Assembly: GCF_004348685.1 (NCBI RefSeq)
Contig: NZ_SMKO01000024.1
Coordinates: 1 to 64,000, forward strand
DNA length: 64,000 nucleotides
Reading direction: 5' to 3'
Source of the DNA: Nonomuraea deserti
GTDB lineage: Bacteria > Actinomycetota > Actinomycetes > Streptosporangiales > Streptosporangiaceae
The notes beneath the pieces are model-generated. The model did no database searches. It worked only from the letters and a program-made list of their open reading frames with translations, and was not told the DNA's origin. The stretch's first letter is position 1. Every line of letters starts with the position of its first letter. The position numbers were made by a program, and so were the translations under genes. Positions 16,000 to 25,717 of this stretch are shown here, one piece after another.

Positions 16000-16874
16000 G
16001 ACCTGTCCTCCTGGCGGTTGAGCCGGGTGATCAGCAGCGAGAAGCCCAGCGTGGCCACGAACAGCACCAGGCTCAGCGCCGAGGCGTAGCCCGACTCGCC
16101 GTTGAGACCGAGCCCGGCCTCGCGGATGTAGTACACGATGCTCGCCGCCTGGCCGCCCGGCCCCGCCGAGCCGTTGCTGAGCACGTAGATCTCGGCGAAC
16201 ACCTTGGCCGACGCGACCGCTGACAGCGTGGCGACCAGCACCATCGTGGGACGGATCGCCGGCACGGTCACCGACCAGAACCGGCGCAGCAGCCCGGCGC
16301 CGTCGACCTGGGCCGCCTCGTGGTGTTCGCGCGGCACGTCGGCCAGCGCCGCCAGGTAGACGACCATGTAATAGCCCAGCCCTTTCCACACCGTCACCCC
16401 GACCGCGCTGAGCAGCAGCAGGTCGGCGTCGGTGAGGAACGGCAGCGGCTCGCTGATCACGTTCAGGCCCCGCAGCGCCGCGTTGACCAGCCCGTCGCTG
16501 GACAGTAGCCACGACCAGATGAGGCCCACCACCACCATCGACGCGACGACGGGCGAGTAGAACAGCGCGCGGAAGATCCCGACAGCGAAGATCTTCTTCT
16601 GCACCAGCAGGGCCAGCAGCAGCGGCAGCACCACCATGGCGGGCACGCAGAGCAGCACGTACAGCGCGGTGTTGCCCAGAGCGTGCCAGAACTTCTGGTC
16701 CTCGGCCAGACGGGCGAAGTTGTCCAGGCCGGTGAACGTGCCGCCGCCGAGCGTCGAGGCGTTGGTGAAGGCGAGCACGACCGTGTTGACGAACGGCCCG
16801 AGCGAGAACACGAGTGCCACCAGCAGGGCCGGGGCGACGAACAACCAGGGGATGGCCGGGCGGCGGCCGATCAT
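15996..16874 (-). CDS. Sugar ABC transporter permease (MalF-type)
   Basis: A 292-residue membrane permease with about six helices, starting with WLFVAPALLVALVFSLGPF. The EAA loop is EHHEAAQVDGAGLLRRFWSVTVP. I chose ATG at 16874 rather than 16889 because GGAGG lies nine bases before it; the longer form would place the start on the ribosome binding site itself. It forms the import channel with the partner permease and the binding protein encoded upstream. Confidence 0.87.
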   Translation of the reverse strand: MIGRRPAIPWLFVAPALLVALVFSLGPFVNTVVLAFTNASTLGGGTFTGLDNFARLAEDQKFWHALGNTALYVLLCVPAMVVLPLLLALLVQKKIFAVGIFRALFYSPVVASMVVVGLIWSWLLSSDGLVNAALRGLNVISEPLPFLTDADLLLLSAVGVTVWKGLGYYMVVYLAALADVPREHHEAAQVDGAGLLRRFWSVTVPAIRPTMVLVATLSAVASAKVFAEIYVLSNGSAGPGGQAASIVYYIREAGLGLNGESGYASALSLVLFVATLGFSLLITRLNRQEDRS

Positions 16875-16935
16875 GTGGCGGACCTCCATGAGGGTGGGCG
16901 GACCGGTCCCGGCGGGGCCGCCGGGACCGGGACGG

Positions 16936-18237
16936 TCAGGAGCCGGTGATCTGGTTGGCTTCCTCGACCGCCTGATCCAGCGCCTCCTGGGCGGTCAGCT
17001 CTTTCTGCATGGCCAGCTGGACCTTGCCGACGACGATCTTCTTGATCCGGTCGTCGAACTGGACGGGGGTGAGGTTCCTGGCGTTCCGCAGCGCCGCGGC
17101 CGACAGCTTGCGCGCCTCCGCCTCGGGACTGCCGTCACTGGCGGTGAAGTACGGGTCCTTCAGCGCCTCGCTGACGCTGGGCAGCACCGTCACGATCTTC
17201 GAGAAGGCCAATTGGTTCTCGCCGTTGGTCATGAAGCGGGCGAACTCGACGGCGGCTGCCTGATTCCGGCTGGACTTGGGCACGAGCAGCCCCATGACCG
17301 ACATGTTCGACACCCCGGCCTCGCCGGTGATCTGCGGGCCGACGCCGGTCTGCTCGGCCACCTTCGGTGCGTTCTCCTTGACCAGCGTGAGGAAGTTCGG
17401 ACCGCTGGGGAAGAGGGCGATCTTGCCCGCCTGGTAGGCCTCGGTCTCCTTGGCGTGGTCCTGGGTGAGCGAGTCCTTGGCGAACACCCCGTCCTGGTAC
17501 ATCTTGGTCAGTCTCTCGACGTGCGCTACGGCCTCAGGGGCGTTGAACGTCCACTTGCCGTCCGCGTCCAGCAGGGGGACGCCCAGCTTGGCAAGATCGG
17601 TGATGAAGTGGTTCTCCAGCGCCGGGTGCAGGCCGTAGAAGGCGCCCTTGCCCGCAGCGCCGATCTTCTCGGCCGCGGCGTGCAGTTCCTCCAGCGTCGT
17701 GGGCGGCTTGTCCACGTCCAGGCCCGCCTTCTCGAACAGGCTCTTGTTGTACATGGTCACCTCGGAGGTGAGGTACCAGGGGAACCCGAACGCGCCGTTC
17801 GTGCCGGGCACCTTGAAGGCGTCCCAGGCCCCGGGCACGTAAAGCGGCTTGGCGTCGGCCGCCGCCGTCTCCAGGTCGACGAAGATCCCCTTGGCCTCCA
17901 GCGGCTGGGCGAAGTTGGGGTTCAGGTTGACCACGTCGGGCAGCTTGCCCGCGGCCGCGTCGGCGACCAGCTTCTCCTGCGCGCCCTGGAACGGAATATC
18001 GACCCACTTCACGTCGACACCCGGATTGGCCGACTCGAAGGCCGTGACCGTCTTCTCGATGTAGTCGGTGAAGGTGGGCTTGAGCTGCAAGGTCTGAAAG
18101 ACGACCGTGCCGGTCACGCCGCCGTCGTTCTGCTGCGTGGCGGCGGACTGCTCGGCGCCGCCGAGGCCGCAGGCGGACACGGCGAGGGACAGTCCGGCCA
18201 GGCCGCCGACGAGGCGAAGGGAAAGCGTCGTACGCAT
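16936..18237 (-). CDS. Sugar-binding lipoprotein of ABC importer
   Basis: A 433-residue family-1 extracellular solute-binding protein. The lipoprotein signal ends in LSLAVSAC with the lipidated Cys, so it is anchored outside the membrane. The body has the expected fold signatures, such as FESANPGVDVKWVDIPFQGAQEKLVA, GIFVDL, and GKIALFPSGPNFL. It is the first gene of the nine-gene sugar operon and has two GntR operators in its promoter region. ATG at 18237 gives the correct signal-peptide length. Ligand not predictable; a mannose-type or amino-sugar oligosaccharide fits the downstream enzymes. Confidence 0.88.
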   Translation of the reverse strand: MRTTLSLRLVGGLAGLSLAVSACGLGGAEQSAATQQNDGGVTGTVVFQTLQLKPTFTDYIEKTVTAFESANPGVDVKWVDIPFQGAQEKLVADAAAGKLPDVVNLNPNFAQPLEAKGIFVDLETAAADAKPLYVPGAWDAFKVPGTNGAFGFPWYLTSEVTMYNKSLFEKAGLDVDKPPTTLEELHAAAEKIGAAGKGAFYGLHPALENHFITDLAKLGVPLLDADGKWTFNAPEAVAHVERLTKMYQDGVFAKDSLTQDHAKETEAYQAGKIALFPSGPNFLTLVKENAPKVAEQTGVGPQITGEAGVSNMSVMGLLVPKSSRNQAAAVEFARFMTNGENQLAFSKIVTVLPSVSEALKDPYFTASDGSPEAEARKLSAAALRNARNLTPVQFDDRIKKIVVGKVQLAMQKELTAQEALDQAVEEANQITGS

Positions 18238-18273
18238 GGTGCTCCAGGGGGAGAGGCGCGCCAAATGAACATG

Positions 18274-18366
18274 AGTGGTCCGTACCACTTGCGTGGAGAG
18301 TCTGAAGCGTATAGGCGCGGCCTGTCAAGACGTCTTCCGGGATGACCGAATGTTGTCCGTACCACA
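18274..18366. promoter_or_regulatory. Two GntR operators before the sugar operon
   Basis: AGTGGTCCGTACCACT (18274-18289) and TGTTGTCCGTACCACA (18351-18366) are palindromic and share their core with the two sites before the GHL10 gene. They lie about 35 and 115 bases upstream of the binding-protein start. This is strong sequence support for one regulon. Confidence 0.65.
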
Positions 18367-18676
18367 TGGCGAAGTGGTCTGACCTACCTTGAGAGGCGTG
18401 GTGCGAGTAGCTGACCTCTAGGGAAAGGCTGGCTGGTCAGGGCGTCACCAGCTGGGCTGAGGGCGTGGCTCAGCGCACGATCCAGCCTCGGTCTCGACGA
18501 GGATGCCGCGGTTGACCAGGCGTGGAGGCAGGTTCAGAGCCAGGCACAGGCCACGAGCTCGTAGCGGGCGGCCGAGCTTGCTTGGTAGAGGCGTCCGGCA
18601 CCACTTCGCAGGACGGCGAGTGAGCACCGAATCCAGCCGACCCACGGCGTGACGCTCCGTGGCTGCGAGCTTCAGT
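18367..18676. other. Intergenic, no gene seen
   Basis: About 310 bases between the GntR operators and the IS left end. Small open frames have no ribosome binding site or recognisable domain. Confidence 0.4.
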
Positions 18677-19794
18677 GAAGCTGCGCCCTCTAGAAGTAGC
18701 TGGTCAGGGTGGTGGCGTGAGGGTCGTTCGGGGTGGTCATGCTGGTGTTCGGCGGAGGTCTCGGTTGTAGATCATCTGTCAGCGGGCTCCTTCGAGGTTC
18801 GTCAGGACGAACAGGGCGCGCAGCAGGCCGGTCGCGCGGGCGGGATCGGTGCGGAGCTTGGTGAGGATCCGCCAGTTCTGGGGATGGGCGAAGCCGTGCT
18901 CGACCGGGCGCGTGCGGCGGCGAGCGCCCGGTTCGCTTCCTGTCGCCGGTGATGAGCTTGCGGGCGCGGGCGGCCTTGAAGCCGGTGACGACCACGGGGT
19001 CATCCGGGTCGTCGTCCAGGCCGAGGGAGCGTCGTGAGTGCGGCCGGGCCGAGCCGCGGAGATCCAGATCATCCGGCCCCGTTCGTCGGTCAGGGCGAGG
19101 ACGTGCAGGCCGTGGCGGTGGTGGTAGCCGGAGTAGTTCGGCCGGTTCGCCGTCCCGGTGCGGCGCTGGGTGGGGATCAGGGTGCCGTCGATCAGGACGA
19201 CCTCGCCGCCCCGCCGGGCGATCTTCTTCAGGGCGCGGTCCAGCCGTGGGGCCTTGGCGGCCAGCAAGGTGATCAGCTCGTCGCGCCAGCGCCGGATGGT
19301 GGTGGCGGAGACGTCGTTGCCGCCGGCCATGTCGGCCAGGCGCTGATCGTGCCGCAGCACGGCCAGCACGATCGTCGCGATCCTCCCGGCCGGCAGTGCC
19401 CGCCACCTGGACCGTATCGACTTCAGGTGGCCGCGCAGCAGATCGGCGAGGTAGTTCCTGGGCCCGCTCGTCGGCGAGCTGCTCACTCATCCGCTGCCAC
19501 ACCCGCTCGGCCACGGCAAGCTCATCCCGCTCGGCCTGCACCTCCGCCAGCTGCTTGACCAGCTGTTCTTCGAGTCCGTCCAGCTCCGCACGACGCGTGG
19601 CGATCCGTTCCTGTATCTCGGGGTCCATCATGCGCCGGAGCGTACGAGCGGCGCCGATCCCGACGGACGAGAACCCGCAAATCCAACCCTGCCAGACGAT
19701 CTACACCTCGGACTGCCGCCCACCACCAGCACGAGCACCCCGAACGACCCTCACGCCACCACCCTGATCAGCTACTTCACGATGGCGCAGCTTC
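18677..19794 (-). mobile_element. IS element with unusually long inverted ends
   Basis: The ends form a long near-perfect inverted repeat: from GAAGCTGCGCC (18677-18687) and GAAGTAGCTG (18693 onward) to about 18750, matched by the reverse complement of about 19720-19794. Roughly 70 bases pair with only a few mismatches. Inside is a transposase frame on the minus strand. The element separates the sugar operon from a LamG remnant. Confidence 0.65.
18779..19631 (-). pseudogene. IS5-type transposase with two frameshifts
   Basis: The upstream part (start near 19628) reads as the short coiled-coil protein that often precedes these transposases (MDPEIQERIATRRAELDGLE...). The core has SATTIRRWRDELI, VVLIDGTLIPTQRR and RPGRTHDA, then about 110 bases read in the wrong frame (the correct residues LGLDDDPDDPVVVTGFKAAR occur in another frame), then VEHGFAHPQNWRILTKLR returns in frame. 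Two compensating frameshifts and a break after the N-terminal piece mean it is probably inactive. Confidence 0.65.
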
Positions 19795-19874
19795 CATGTG
19801 TACGCGTCCACGGACGGCCATCACCGGTGATGGGCTGGACGCCCTCCCACACCTTCACGTTTTCGCCGAGGCGG

Positions 19875-20225
19875 CTACCCACCGGCCGAGCTGCCGTCCA
19901 TGAGGGCGAACACCTCGTCGGCGAGAAGCTCTCTGCCGTGCACCCAGACCTCGTCGAGCGTGCCCGTCATCGCCGTACCGAGCGTCATCGGGCCTTCCGC
20001 GTGCCACGGCGTGAAGGCGAGCGCGGCGCTGCCGATGCTCGCCCCGTTGAGGTACAGGCTCGCGGTGCGCGAGCCGCTGGTGTACGTGGCAGGCTCGGGG
20101 ATCCATTCGCCCACGTACGTCTCGCGCCGGACGCGTGGCGAGGAGGGTAGGTCCAGACAGATACGCCCGGCGACCGTGGTCAACCAGCCGCCGGGCGATG
20201 CGATGGCGTCCCGCTGCTGCCGGGA
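19875..20225 (-). pseudogene. LamG-like domain C-terminal fragment
   Basis: The frame contains TASLYLNGASIGSAALAFTP and TLDEVWVHGRELLADEVFAL, the last strands of a LamG (concanavalin-like jelly-roll) domain of secreted actinomycete proteins. No N-terminal part, signal peptide or ribosome binding site is present. The neighbouring IS probably removed the rest. Confidence 0.5.
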
Positions 20226-20396
20226 CATGGCATACCAGCGGCCAGTTCGACAGGACAGCGGAGTGAACCTGTGAGGCTGGCGCGTCGCCCCACAGGTCGC
20301 CTCACCTTCCGTGATGTTGCGTTGCCGGATCAGCCGGCGGGACCACATCCCCGATGCGACTCGTCCAGATGCGGAGGGGCGTCGGGAGATATCGGT

Positions 20397-20900
20397 TCAG
20401 CCGTGGTTATCGGGTTCTTCCGCAGAGGAGGTGTTTGCGGCCTCTGGGCCGGCGGGGTCCCAGGTCACATGAGGCGAACCCGTCAGCGCAGTGGTGTCGA
20501 GGTACCTGGGCTCGAGGACGCGCTCGGTGAACTTCCAGCCATCCGGGGTGCGCTGGTAGCGGTCGTGGAACAGGCCGTACATGACGACCGACCTGCCGTC
20601 GCGCTGGCGACCGATCTCGAAGATGGATTCCCGGCCGGTCGCGGTGTCACCATCGAGTTGGATCGTGCCCGGGTGCACGTTCTGCACCCAGAACTCCCAC
20701 GCACCCTGCAGTCGTTCGATACCGGCGCGGATCTCCTTCCGCCCGGCGAACTCGACGTTGGCGGGGGGTATCCGCCACACCGCGTCCCGGGTGAACAGCG
20801 ACGCGAAACGGTCGTAGTCGCCGATCATTGCCGCGTCGACGTGTTCGCCCCGCAGCGCCTCGATCTCGACGCGGTCGGCGATAGTCTGCAGATCTCTCAT
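20397..20900 (-). CDS. SnoaL/NTF2-like protein
   Basis: A 167-residue protein with the cystatin-like alpha+beta fold of SnoaL-like proteins. The N-terminus (TIADRVEIEALRGEHVDAAM; YDRFASLFTRDAVWRIP) is typical of SnoaL_4 members linked to ring hydroxylases, polyketide cyclases and isomerases. A Tyr-Asp pair in IGDYDRFASLF lies at the usual active-site position. It stands alone beside a broken LUD gene, so the role cannot be assigned. ATG at 20900 is preceded by AGAGAGGAAACG, a fair ribosome binding site. Confidence 0.75.
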   Translation of the reverse strand: MRDLQTIADRVEIEALRGEHVDAAMIGDYDRFASLFTRDAVWRIPPANVEFAGRKEIRAGIERLQGAWEFWVQNVHPGTIQLDGDTATGRESIFEIGRQRDGRSVVMYGLFHDRYQRTPDGWKFTERVLEPRYLDTTALTGSPHVTWDPAGPEAANTSSAEEPDNHG

Positions 20901-21086
20901 CGTTTCCTCTCTCCTGCGAACGTGATGGATGACGGCATCGGGCTCCTGCCGAAGGGTGCCGCAGGGTGCGTCCGCACCAGCAGCGCTTCACTGAACGTCT
21001 AGGTCTGGTGGCTGTATCTAAAAGGGCCTGAGGCGATGGATGTCGGTGGTGTGGAGGGGGACGGGCGGCGTGTACTGCTGGTGGTG

Positions 21087-21690
21087 TCAGAATCCGATGG
21101 CTTGGCGCAGCAGCAGAACGGTGCCGCGCGGGGTGGGGTTGCGCGTTGAGGATGAGCATGCGGTTGACGGCACCGGGCTGCCCGTAGACCTTCTGAGCTC
21201 GGACGCTTTCCAAGGGGAGGGCGTGCTCTTCCACACGGCGCAGGGCTGCGCTCGGGTCGGCCACCGGCTTCTGCGCGCCGGCGATCCAGATCGCGTGAGC
21301 GGCGCCGCCGGAGCAGGCGGGCAACTGGCTTCCGCCGGCCGGGAGAACCACGAGGGCACCGGTTTCGGTGACGGCGCTGACACTGCCCACGACGACGTCG
21401 GGGCTGGCGAGCAGTCGCCGGATGTCGCGTCGCCTTCGGTGGCGCGCGGTCCATGGCAGCAGGCGCGGCTTGAGGGCCTGGTGGAGGTCGCTGGTGTTGA
21501 TGTCCTCGTCGATGCCGGACAGGCGGAGAGTCTCGCTGGCGAGGATGGCTTCGGGGCGGCCCGGAGTTCGTCGTGGTGGCGGACACTCGCTCTGGCCTTT
21601 CGGCGGTTGTGCACGGGCCTCCCTCCCAGTTCGGCCGCGCCATCTGGCCCTATCCGTTTGCCGACGTAGCAGGAGCGATCGTCCATGGTG
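21087..21690 (-). pseudogene. LUD-domain (LutC-like) protein, frameshifted
   Basis: The pieces SETLRLSGIDEDIN, then ASPDVVVGSVSAVTETGALV, SGGAAHAIWIAGAQKPV and ALPLESVRAQKVYGQP, and finally GTVLLLRQAIGF are consecutive segments of a LUD-domain protein, but the last segment is in a different frame and the N-terminal part is also out of frame. At least two frameshifts are needed, so the gene is dead unless the sequence has errors. Confidence 0.6.
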
Positions 21691-21848
21691 GCCTTCTTGC
21701 CGCAGTGGCGGTTACAGTTCATCGACGAATGAGTCCGGCGCGTCGGGACGGCCGGCGAACGTGACGGGGCTCACACTGCACGGTCGCGCACGCCGCCCTG
21801 ACGCGGACCCGCCGCCGTCCCGGGCCGACAGGTCTGCGTCTGGACCTC

Positions 21849-22668
21849 TAACGTGCTCGTCTGCATAGGTCGTGCCCGGGACGGCGGGTCCTGGCCCGGC
21901 AACACCACCGACACCGCCCTGATCCGCCAGGTCAAGGACGACATGCGGGACTGGACCCTGTCCAAGATCGTGTGGGTCGGTGATCGCGGCTTCGCCTCTG
22001 CTGACAACCGCCGCTACCTGCGCCAGGGCGATCACCACTGCATCATCGGCGAGCGGCTGCGTTCGGGCTCGGCCGAGGCCAAGGCCGCGCTGTCGCGCCA
22101 GGGCCGCTACCAGGACGTGGCCGGGAATCTGAAGGTCAAAGAGGTCCGGATCGGCGAGGCCGACCGGTTCGTGATCTGCTTCAACCCCGAAGGCACCGAA
22201 CGCAACGCCGCCATCCGCCGGCGTCTGATCGCCCAACTGGAGGAAGTGATCGCCGGCACCGACGCGCTCAGCGCCACCAAACGCGCCGAACTCCGCGGCG
22301 TCATCTCCACCGAGCCCGGCCTGAACCGGTATCTGCGCACCACCCCGAACGGGCTGCTGCGTATCGACGCCGCGAAGGTCAAGGCCGAGACAACCTGGAC
22401 GGCAAGTACCTGCTGCGCTGCTCCGACCCCAAGCTGCCGGCCGAGGACATCGCCGTCGGTTACAAGCAACTGCTGGAGGTCGAGCGGGGCCGGCGCGACA
22501 TGAAGCAGGTCATCGACCTGCGCCCGGTCCATCACCGGCTGGAGGAACGCATCCGCGCACACGTCATCTTGTGCTGGCTGGCGCTGCTGGTGATCCGCAT
22601 CATCGAGACCACCGACATCCCGACCCCGAAGAAGATCGTCGAAGCCATCCCAGCCACAGACGGCTGAC
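21849..22668 (+). pseudogene. IS1634-like (IS4 superfamily) transposase remnant
   Basis: The 5' half is missing. The remaining part has WPGNTTDTALIRQVKDDMRDW, WVGDRGFASADNRRYL, LSRQGRYQDVAGNLKVKEVR and ELRGVISTEPGLNRYLR in one frame to about 22390. After a frameshift it continues with LDGKYLLRCSDPKLPAEDIA and LEERIRAHVILCWLALL in another frame, ending near 22668. These are IS1634-type DDE transposase motifs. Confidence 0.7.
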
Positions 22669-22782
22669 CAGGCACAACACTCACGCCTAGTGACACGCCG
22701 CATCAGCGCGCCCGCAAGTGTTCCCGCAGTTCACAGCCCAGATCTGTGTGCTTTTCCCACTACACATCTGCGGAACGCGGGT

Positions 22783-22975
22783 CCGGCTTCGGCCGGTGCG
22801 GTGCCGAAGGTGTGCCGCAGCGCGTGAGGATGACCAGCGGTGATCCGATGACGGCGCGGTGATAGCGGAAAGATCGTGCGCAGCCCGGCTGCCGTGAGTG
22901 GTCGTCACCCGGTTGGGGCCCTTGGCTACCAGGAACAGCCGCTGCTCGGTCGAGTCGGGACGCTCAGCCAGGAGG
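22783..22975 (-). pseudogene. Decayed Tn554-type recombinase A fragment
   Basis: On the minus strand this stretch closely matches (about 90% by eye) bases about 53369-53560 of the intact tyrosine recombinase at the other end of the cluster: LAERPDSTEQRLFLVAKGPNR is nearly the same in both. Small indels break the frame, and only the segment before the catalytic HxLRHTF box and that box survive. It lies just outside the last gene of the peptide operon, in the orientation opposite to the intact copy. Confidence 0.7.
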
Positions 22976-23052
22976 CAGGGAGAGCGACAACGGCTGAGAA
23001 GTCTTCGATGTCGATGCCGTCCTCCATGGGGTGCATCCCCCCGCATCTGCTC

Positions 23053-24345
23053 TCACACCGCGAAAGACGGGGTGAGCCGCAGCCATGATCCAGCGGTGGA
23101 GTAGTCGCGCCAGGGGAAGTAACATAGGGCCGCGTTCGCCCCCGTGATCGCGGAAAGGATGTCCAGCGCGGTGGCCGAGAAGACCACCGGAGCATTCCGC
23201 GACACAACCTCCCCTTGCTGGACGCGGGCGACGTCGACGCGGAAGGTGATGCGATCCCCCGCCCGCATCCCCTGTGTTCCTTCCCCTCGGGTGCCGTAGC
23301 CGAGCAGGCCCGTGTACTCCACCGGCACGTCGAAGGGATCGGCCTCGAGACGGACGTTGGACGGGAAGTACTCGGGGGTGAGGCTGGCCGCAGAGCGTAC
23401 GGCGTTGCCGTTCAGTTCCGTCCGCCGGCCGTGGCGGTCAAGCAGGACCGTCGCCTGCGTGGAGATCCCTTCATGGTCGAAGGGGCGCGAATGACCGCCG
23501 AGAGCGGCATGCGGATCGTCGACTAGAGAGCAGGGCAGATCGGCCATCATATTGATCATCGGCTGCTCCCGCTCGACCATGTCCTGTACGAGGACGCGCA
23601 GGACGGTGGCGGACGGACGGGGAGAGAGGACGAGATCGTCCGCCGATCTCTCGTCCGTTACTGGTGCCAACAAGGCGCCTCCTCGCCAGGCAGCCTCCAC
23701 GGTGAGATCTTCCACGTGGAGATCCTGGAGCCTGCCCGTGTGCCGGGACGCCCACAGCCGCAATGTCCTGCCCCCCTTTTCCAGCTCGTACAAGACCCGA
23801 ACCTCGGACCACGTCTGCGCGAAACCGACGGCAGACCCGTCTGACGAGGCGAAGGCCTCTGCGGTCACATGCTCGGTGACGGCACACTTGACGACCTTCA
23901 TGTCCAGACATTGACGATGAGCAGTCTCGGTGGCCCAGTAGGTGAGCTTCGCCTGGAGTTCGGTCAGCGCTCCGGCAGGGTTGGTGCCCAACTCCTGATC
24001 CAGGAACCGGTCCCGATCCCACCGGTGGGGAGACCATGATGGCGTCCGGTCGCGGTACGCACGACCATGGGGCGCGAGCTCGCGTGCCGTACTTACGAGT
24101 TCGACGCCGACGTGCGCGGCGAGACCGTCCTGACCGATATGGACGTCTCGCCCATCATGGGCCAGGCCAAGCAGGGTGAACCCTTCGCTCTGCGGGGTCC
24201 TCGACCGAACCCCGCGGGGAGAGACGGTATGCGCGCGGCGCAGGCGTGCGGTGGACACCACCTGGATCCGTTCGCCCGGCCGAACCAGCTCCACCAGACA
24301 CAGCGAGTTCCGGGTGGCCGCGTTGAGCAGCTCGTCGTAATTCAT
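23053..24345 (-). CDS. TldE/PmbA-like protease partner
   Basis: A 430-residue protein of the TldE/PmbA side of the TldD/TldE family. It lacks the HExxxH zinc motif, as TldE subunits do, and is expected to pair with TldD to form the closed heterodimer that cuts unfolded peptides threaded into it. Family-like regions are LQAKLTYWATETAHRQCL, LTPEYFPSNVRLEADP and the C-terminal NAPVVFSATALDILSAITG. ATG at 24345 lies one base after the tldD stop, so translation is coupled. It is the last gene of the exporter/repeat-peptide operon. Identity is by context and weak motifs; sequence divergence from E. coli PmbA is high. Confidence 0.65.
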   Translation of the reverse strand: MNYDELLNAATRNSLCLVELVRPGERIQVVSTARLRRAHTVSPRGVRSRTPQSEGFTLLGLAHDGRDVHIGQDGLAAHVGVELVSTARELAPHGRAYRDRTPSWSPHRWDRDRFLDQELGTNPAGALTELQAKLTYWATETAHRQCLDMKVVKCAVTEHVTAEAFASSDGSAVGFAQTWSEVRVLYELEKGGRTLRLWASRHTGRLQDLHVEDLTVEAAWRGGALLAPVTDERSADDLVLSPRPSATVLRVLVQDMVEREQPMINMMADLPCSLVDDPHAALGGHSRPFDHEGISTQATVLLDRHGRRTELNGNAVRSAASLTPEYFPSNVRLEADPFDVPVEYTGLLGYGTRGEGTQGMRAGDRITFRVDVARVQQGEVVSRNAPVVFSATALDILSAITGANAALCYFPWRDYSTAGSWLRLTPSFAV

Positions 24346-24346
24346 G

Positions 24347-25717
24347 TCAGCAGTGCCAATCGAGGCGGTCGAAGCGCATAGTCGGTGAGTAGAGCCCAAT
24401 CAGGACCGACTGTCCTTGCTTCCCGCAGGTCGCGTTGTCACCCTCGACGTCGTCGGCGATGCCTGCCAGGCGATCTATGGCCTCCCGTGCGTCTCCGAAC
24501 AGGTTGACGTCCTTCAGGGGCACGGCTTCTCCCGCGGAGGTCAGATAGTGGGCCGCCGCTGCGGAGAAGGAGAACTCCCCTCGCGCGGGGTTGAACTCAC
24601 CCGATCCGAGCGACGAGATGTACAGCAACCCCGACCCAGGGCACGGCTGTAGTAGGGACGGCACACTATCCTCGCCGCCCAGAACCGAGGTGTTGGAGGC
24701 TCGAGGCAGGGAAGCGTGGCGATAACTCTCCCGGCGCCCGCTGCCACTCGGGGAGTCGAGCCTGGCACAGGTGAGTCGACCGACCACTGTCCCATCGGTC
24801 ACGAGAGGCGTAGGGGCGCAGAACTGACCGTCGTCGTCTACCGCGCGGCTACCCATCCCGTCGGGAAGGAACGGGTCGTCCAGCAGATTCAGAGATGCCC
24901 TTGTGAGCCGTTCGCCCATGAGGCCGACTGAGTAGGGCGAGTTCTTCGCAAGGTTGTCCGCCTCCAACGCGTGACCGATGAGCTCGTGCAGGAACGCCGC
25001 GCCGGTCTTGGGCCCGAACACGACAGGGGTCGTCTTGTGTCCCATAGAGCGGAATCGCAGAAGGGCACGAGCCTGGTCGGCAGCGGACTTGATCAGGTGT
25101 GCGGCTGACTCGACAAAGCTCGTCTCAGCGCTAGCCGGTTCCCAGTGCGGGTTGTTACTCCGAGTGAAGGCACGAGCAGTCGCCGTACCGTCGAACACGG
25201 TGGCGATGGCCCGTCGGCGGCCGCCGCCTACCCGCAGCGCTCGTCGGGTACCGGCAGAGTCCACGATCACACGGTGCTGGCGGAAGAAATCCTGAATGAA
25301 CCGGACCGCTGTGTTGGGCTGGAGCGTCACGCAGGTTTCGTCGGTCAGCGGTCGGGCTGTGGTAGCGGGCACCGTCTCCAACGGACTGCGGCCGCGCCAC
25401 GGCGAGGGGATCCGCGGAGTGCCGGGGCAGAGGGCGCTTATCTTCTCCGCCAGAGTCTGTGGCTCGTGCAACGGCGCGCAGCTGTACGTCCAGACTCCCG
25501 CGCGACGTAAGAGGAGACCGACGCCATACCGCCGGTTCACCGAGGTTGCGGTGGCCGAGACCGCCGGACCGCGCAGTCGCGACTCCCATCGGAGGTCGGC
25601 ACCAGCCTCGACGAAGGCCTGGGCGTATTCGGCTCCAAGCCGCAGACCCTCCTCGCACCAGTGTGCGGCGATATCGATCAGCGAGGACTCGAAGCCCTCC
25701 AGATCCTCGGCCATCAT
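24347..25717 (-). CDS. TldD-like metalloprotease
   Basis: A 456-residue protease subunit with the family zinc motif HELIGHALE at residues 244-252 and a second ligand region ATCGKQGQ near the C-terminus (the GKxGQ signature of TldD). Also visible are GVGLLLRRAG in the N-terminal domain and DSAGTRRALR in the middle. In E. coli the TldD/TldE pair matures microcin B17 and degrades CcdA. Here it follows a (VDA)15 peptide gene and a nucleotidyltransferase gene, so cutting the repeat peptide into short units is a reasonable role. The start codons ATGATG overlap the nucleotidyltransferase stop, so either Met 1 or Met 2 begins the protein. Confidence 0.82.
   Translation of the reverse strand: MMAEDLEGFESSLIDIAAHWCEEGLRLGAEYAQAFVEAGADLRWESRLRGPAVSATATSVNRRYGVGLLLRRAGVWTYSCAPLHEPQTLAEKISALCPGTPRIPSPWRGRSPLETVPATTARPLTDETCVTLQPNTAVRFIQDFFRQHRVIVDSAGTRRALRVGGGRRRAIATVFDGTATARAFTRSNNPHWEPASAETSFVESAAHLIKSAADQARALLRFRSMGHKTTPVVFGPKTGAAFLHELIGHALEADNLAKNSPYSVGLMGERLTRASLNLLDDPFLPDGMGSRAVDDDGQFCAPTPLVTDGTVVGRLTCARLDSPSGSGRRESYRHASLPRASNTSVLGGEDSVPSLLQPCPGSGLLYISSLGSGEFNPARGEFSFSAAAAHYLTSAGEAVPLKDVNLFGDAREAIDRLAGIADDVEGDNATCGKQGQSVLIGLYSPTMRFDRLDWHC

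Noticed and set aside
16636-18345. 569-residue plus-strand frame
   Set aside because: Antisense shadow of the permease and binding-protein genes.
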